NCBI GenBank assembly: GCA_902406135.1
Contig: CABPCX010000123.1
Coordinates: 1 to 6,003 of the forward strand
DNA length: 6,003 nucleotides
Direction: 5' to 3'
Source: an uncultured Eubacteriales bacterium
Lineage (GTDB): Bacteria > Bacillota > Clostridia > Lachnospirales > Anaerotignaceae
Below are positions 4,806-6,003 of the stretch, piece after piece (within the stretch, counting starts at the first letter, position 1; each line of letters opens with the position of its first letter). The notes under the pieces are model-generated. The model was not told the origin of the DNA. It saw nothing but the letters and a program-made list of their open reading frames with translations, and searched no databases. Both the position numbers and the translations under genes were made by a program.

Positions 4806-6003
4806 TCAATCGTCATCATCATCGTCGTCATCATGGTCATGATAATCATCGTAATAGTCGTCATCATAGTCAACGTCTTTGTCCAGGATTCTGCCGCTGT
4901 CCGCACTTATCTTATATTCATATTCACGGCCGCCCTTAACAAATTCTATTTCGTATACGACTTTTCCGTCATCATAGTCTTTTTCAGCCTTTATAAATCT
5001 CACGTCGGAAACTTTAAGTCCCGCATCAGCCACAGCTGCCTTTTTAGCCGCCTCAAGGCCGATATCGTCCTTTGACGAATCTGTTTTATCCTTTTCGGTT
5101 TCCTTGCTGATGATTTTTCCGTTAGAAGCATCTATCTTATATTCGTATTTATATCCGTCATAGCGGAATTCAATTTTATACTCCAAAACACCTTTATTAT
5201 AATCTTTTTCAGCTTTTATATATGTTACGTCCTTTTCCTTGGCACCGGCGTCTTTTAAAGCGATTTTCTTGGCTTCATCAAGGGTATATTTTGCGTCTAT
5301 TCCAATGGATGAACCATAGGCAGCCTCAGATTTTCTGGAAAGGATTTTTCCTGTCTTGGCATCTATTGTATAGTCAAATACATATCCTTCATATATAAAT
5401 TCAACGTCATACTGCCATTTTCCGTCGTCATATTCTTTTTTCGCTTTTAAGAAGTTTACATCTTTAAAAACCGCATCCGCATCCTTTGCGGCTATTCTCT
5501 TTGCGCTGTCCTCTGTAATGTATCCGTCTTTATCCTTTGTGCCCGTAAAGGTGTCGGCATCGGTTACGGTTGTTTTTGTGCCTTTGAGGGTGATGGTCTT
5601 TGTATCATCGTCCCAGTCCACATTACTGCCCATTATCTCGCCGATGGACCTCAGAGGAAGGTATGTTGAGCCTTCCCAAAGTATGGGATATACCCTGTTT
5701 CCGTTGGCATCCCTGAATTTGTATTCAGTGCCGTCGATTATTATTGTAAAATCTTTTCTTACTTCAATTTCCACATTTTCTTTCTTGGCGGATACTTTTT
5801 TAGATGTGTTTCCGTAAGAATCCCTTTCTCCGCTTAATGTGATTGTCTTGGTCTTTTCGTCCCAGTTGACGTTTCTGCCCATTATTTCGCCAATGGACCT
5901 GAGCGGCAGATATGTCGTATCGTTATAAAGAATCGGGTAGATACTGTCGCCCGAAGCGCTTTTGAACCACGTTTCTTCTCCGTAGATAACGATTGTAAAG
6001 TCA
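4806..6003 (-). CDS. Stalk-domain and PepSY-domain protein with acidic tail (N-terminus missing)
   Basis: The frame stays open from the TGA at 4806-4808 to the right edge: 399 complete codons and one base, including the stop. The ATG at 5880-5882 sits inside a conserved repeat (RSIGEIMG) and is not the start. Visible order: two copies of a copper amine oxidase N-terminal-like 'stalk' repeat (residues 1-58 and 84-141), each ending YLPLRSIGEIMG...V.WD..TKTITL; three PepSY-like repeats (about 162-223, 239-300, 314-375) of the form A..IA..DAG...DV.FIKAEKDYD.G...Y.IEF...G..Y.Y.IDA..GKI; and a tail of Asp, Tyr and His. Such modules usually occur on secreted or cell-surface proteins of Gram-positive bacteria. 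PepSY domains are known from M4 peptidase propeptides and regulatory or surface proteins. A signal peptide is expected upstream but cannot be seen. No catalytic domain is visible; binding or protease control are possibilities only. The gene ends in its own terminator. Confidence 0.88.
   Translation of the reverse strand, partial: DFTIVIYGEETWFKSASGDSIYPILYNDTTYLPLRSIGEIMGRNVNWDEKTKTITLSGERDSYGNTSKKVSAKKENVEIEVRKDFTIIIDGTEYKFRDANGNRVYPILWEGSTYLPLRSIGEIMGSNVDWDDDTKTITLKGTKTTVTDADTFTGTKDKDGYITEDSAKRIAAKDADAVFKDVNFLKAKKEYDDGKWQYDVEFIYEGYVFDYTIDAKTGKILSRKSEAAYGSSIGIDAKYTLDEAKKIALKDAGAKEKDVTYIKAEKDYNKGVLEYKIEFRYDGYKYEYKIDASNGKIISKETEKDKTDSSKDDIGLEAAKKAAVADAGLKVSDVRFIKAEKDYDDGKVVYEIEFVKGGREYEYKISADSGRILDKDVDYDDDYYDDYHDHDDDDDDDD
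4809..4871 (-). repeat. Asp-rich C-terminal tail and GAT/GAC trinucleotide run
   Basis: The last 21 residues contain 15 Asp, 4 Tyr and 2 His, ending in eight consecutive Asp written with mixed GAT and GAC codons. The composition could bind cations such as Ca2+ or transition metals through the HDH pair, or simply keep the tail soluble; this is inference. The near-repeat of trinucleotides could be prone to length change. Confidence 0.8.
4878..5519 (-). repeat. Three tandem PepSY-like repeats
   Basis: Approximate units are 5334-5519, 5103-5288 and 4878-5063, each about 62 residues. They share an N-terminal helix (A.(K/R).(I/A)A..DA), a central (F/Y)(I/L)KA(E/K)K(E/D)Y.(D/K)G strand, and a terminal Y.Y.I.A..G(K/R)I(L/I) hairpin. 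Units 2 and 3 share KAEKDY exactly and resemble each other in DNA there; unit 1 (KAKKEY) is slightly more diverged. Spacers between them are about 14-15 residues. Confidence 0.8.
5580..6002 (-). repeat. Two tandem stalk-domain repeats in the surface-protein gene
   Basis: Copies at 5829-6002 and 5580-5753 start 249 bases (83 codons) apart. Both encode DFTI.I.G......A.G...YPIL......TYLPLRSIGEIMG.NV.WD..TKTITL.G. The DNA is also alike around the GEIMG and YLPLRS codons, mostly differing at third positions, as expected for a within-gene duplication under protein-level constraint. Further copies may exist beyond the right edge. Confidence 0.85.

Noticed and set aside
4878..5519. CRISPR-like or mobile repeat array
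   Set aside because: The repeated DNA is in frame, about 62 codons per unit, and diverged mainly at third positions. It is a protein-domain duplication, not short identical repeats with spacers.
4806..5882. ATG at 5880-5882 as the true start of the stalk/PepSY gene
   Set aside because: It is the Met of the conserved RSIGEIMG element, and the second repeat has the same Met at the same place. The upstream frame encodes the rest of the first stalk repeat without a stop.

Overview
The window looks like an ordinary chromosomal segment of an anaerobic Clostridia-type Firmicute, possibly Lachnospirales-like. The reasons are strong AGGAGG-type ribosome binding sites, A+T-rich promoters, U-tailed intrinsic terminators, the yhbY-nadD-yqeK-rsfS gene order common in Firmicutes, and a surface protein built from 'stalk' (copper amine oxidase N-terminal-like) and PepSY domains. 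The genus cannot be fixed from this sequence.

Layout. Positions 2-520 (+) hold the 3' part of a membrane 4Fe-4S protein of the NapH/YccM-like kind; its 5' end is outside the window. It is followed by one weak and one strong terminator. The non-coding stretch 521-834 separates it from the convergent aspS and ends in a bidirectional terminator. All remaining genes are on the minus strand: aspS (835-2646, aspartyl-tRNA synthetase), rsfS (2749-3099, ribosome silencing factor), yqeK (3132-3701, HD-domain Ap4A hydrolase), nadD (3707 to 4336 or 4345, NaMN adenylyltransferase) and yhbY (4342-4644, ribosome-associated RNA-binding protein). Upstream of these, at 4806-6003, is the C-terminal part of a large secreted-type protein with two stalk repeats, three PepSY repeats and an Asp/His/Tyr-rich tail; its N-terminus is outside the window.

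Transcription. yhbY-nadD-yqeK-rsfS reads as one compact operon: a 4-base overlap, then gaps of 5 and 32 bases. It has a good sigma-A-type promoter at 4675-4703, just downstream of the terminator of the surface-protein gene (4735-4771). A hairpin with a U-tract after rsfS (2711-2740), and a possible promoter overlapping it, suggest that aspS is at least partly a separate unit. The operon combines ribosome assembly and silencing (YhbY, RsfS), NAD synthesis (NadD) and nucleotide-alarmone turnover (YqeK), with aspS as a neighbouring translation gene.

I see no convincing undescribed system here. The parts most worth a second look are the stalk/PepSY protein with its acidic tail and the unusual C-terminal cysteine cluster of the 4Fe-4S protein. 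Both are cut by the window edges.
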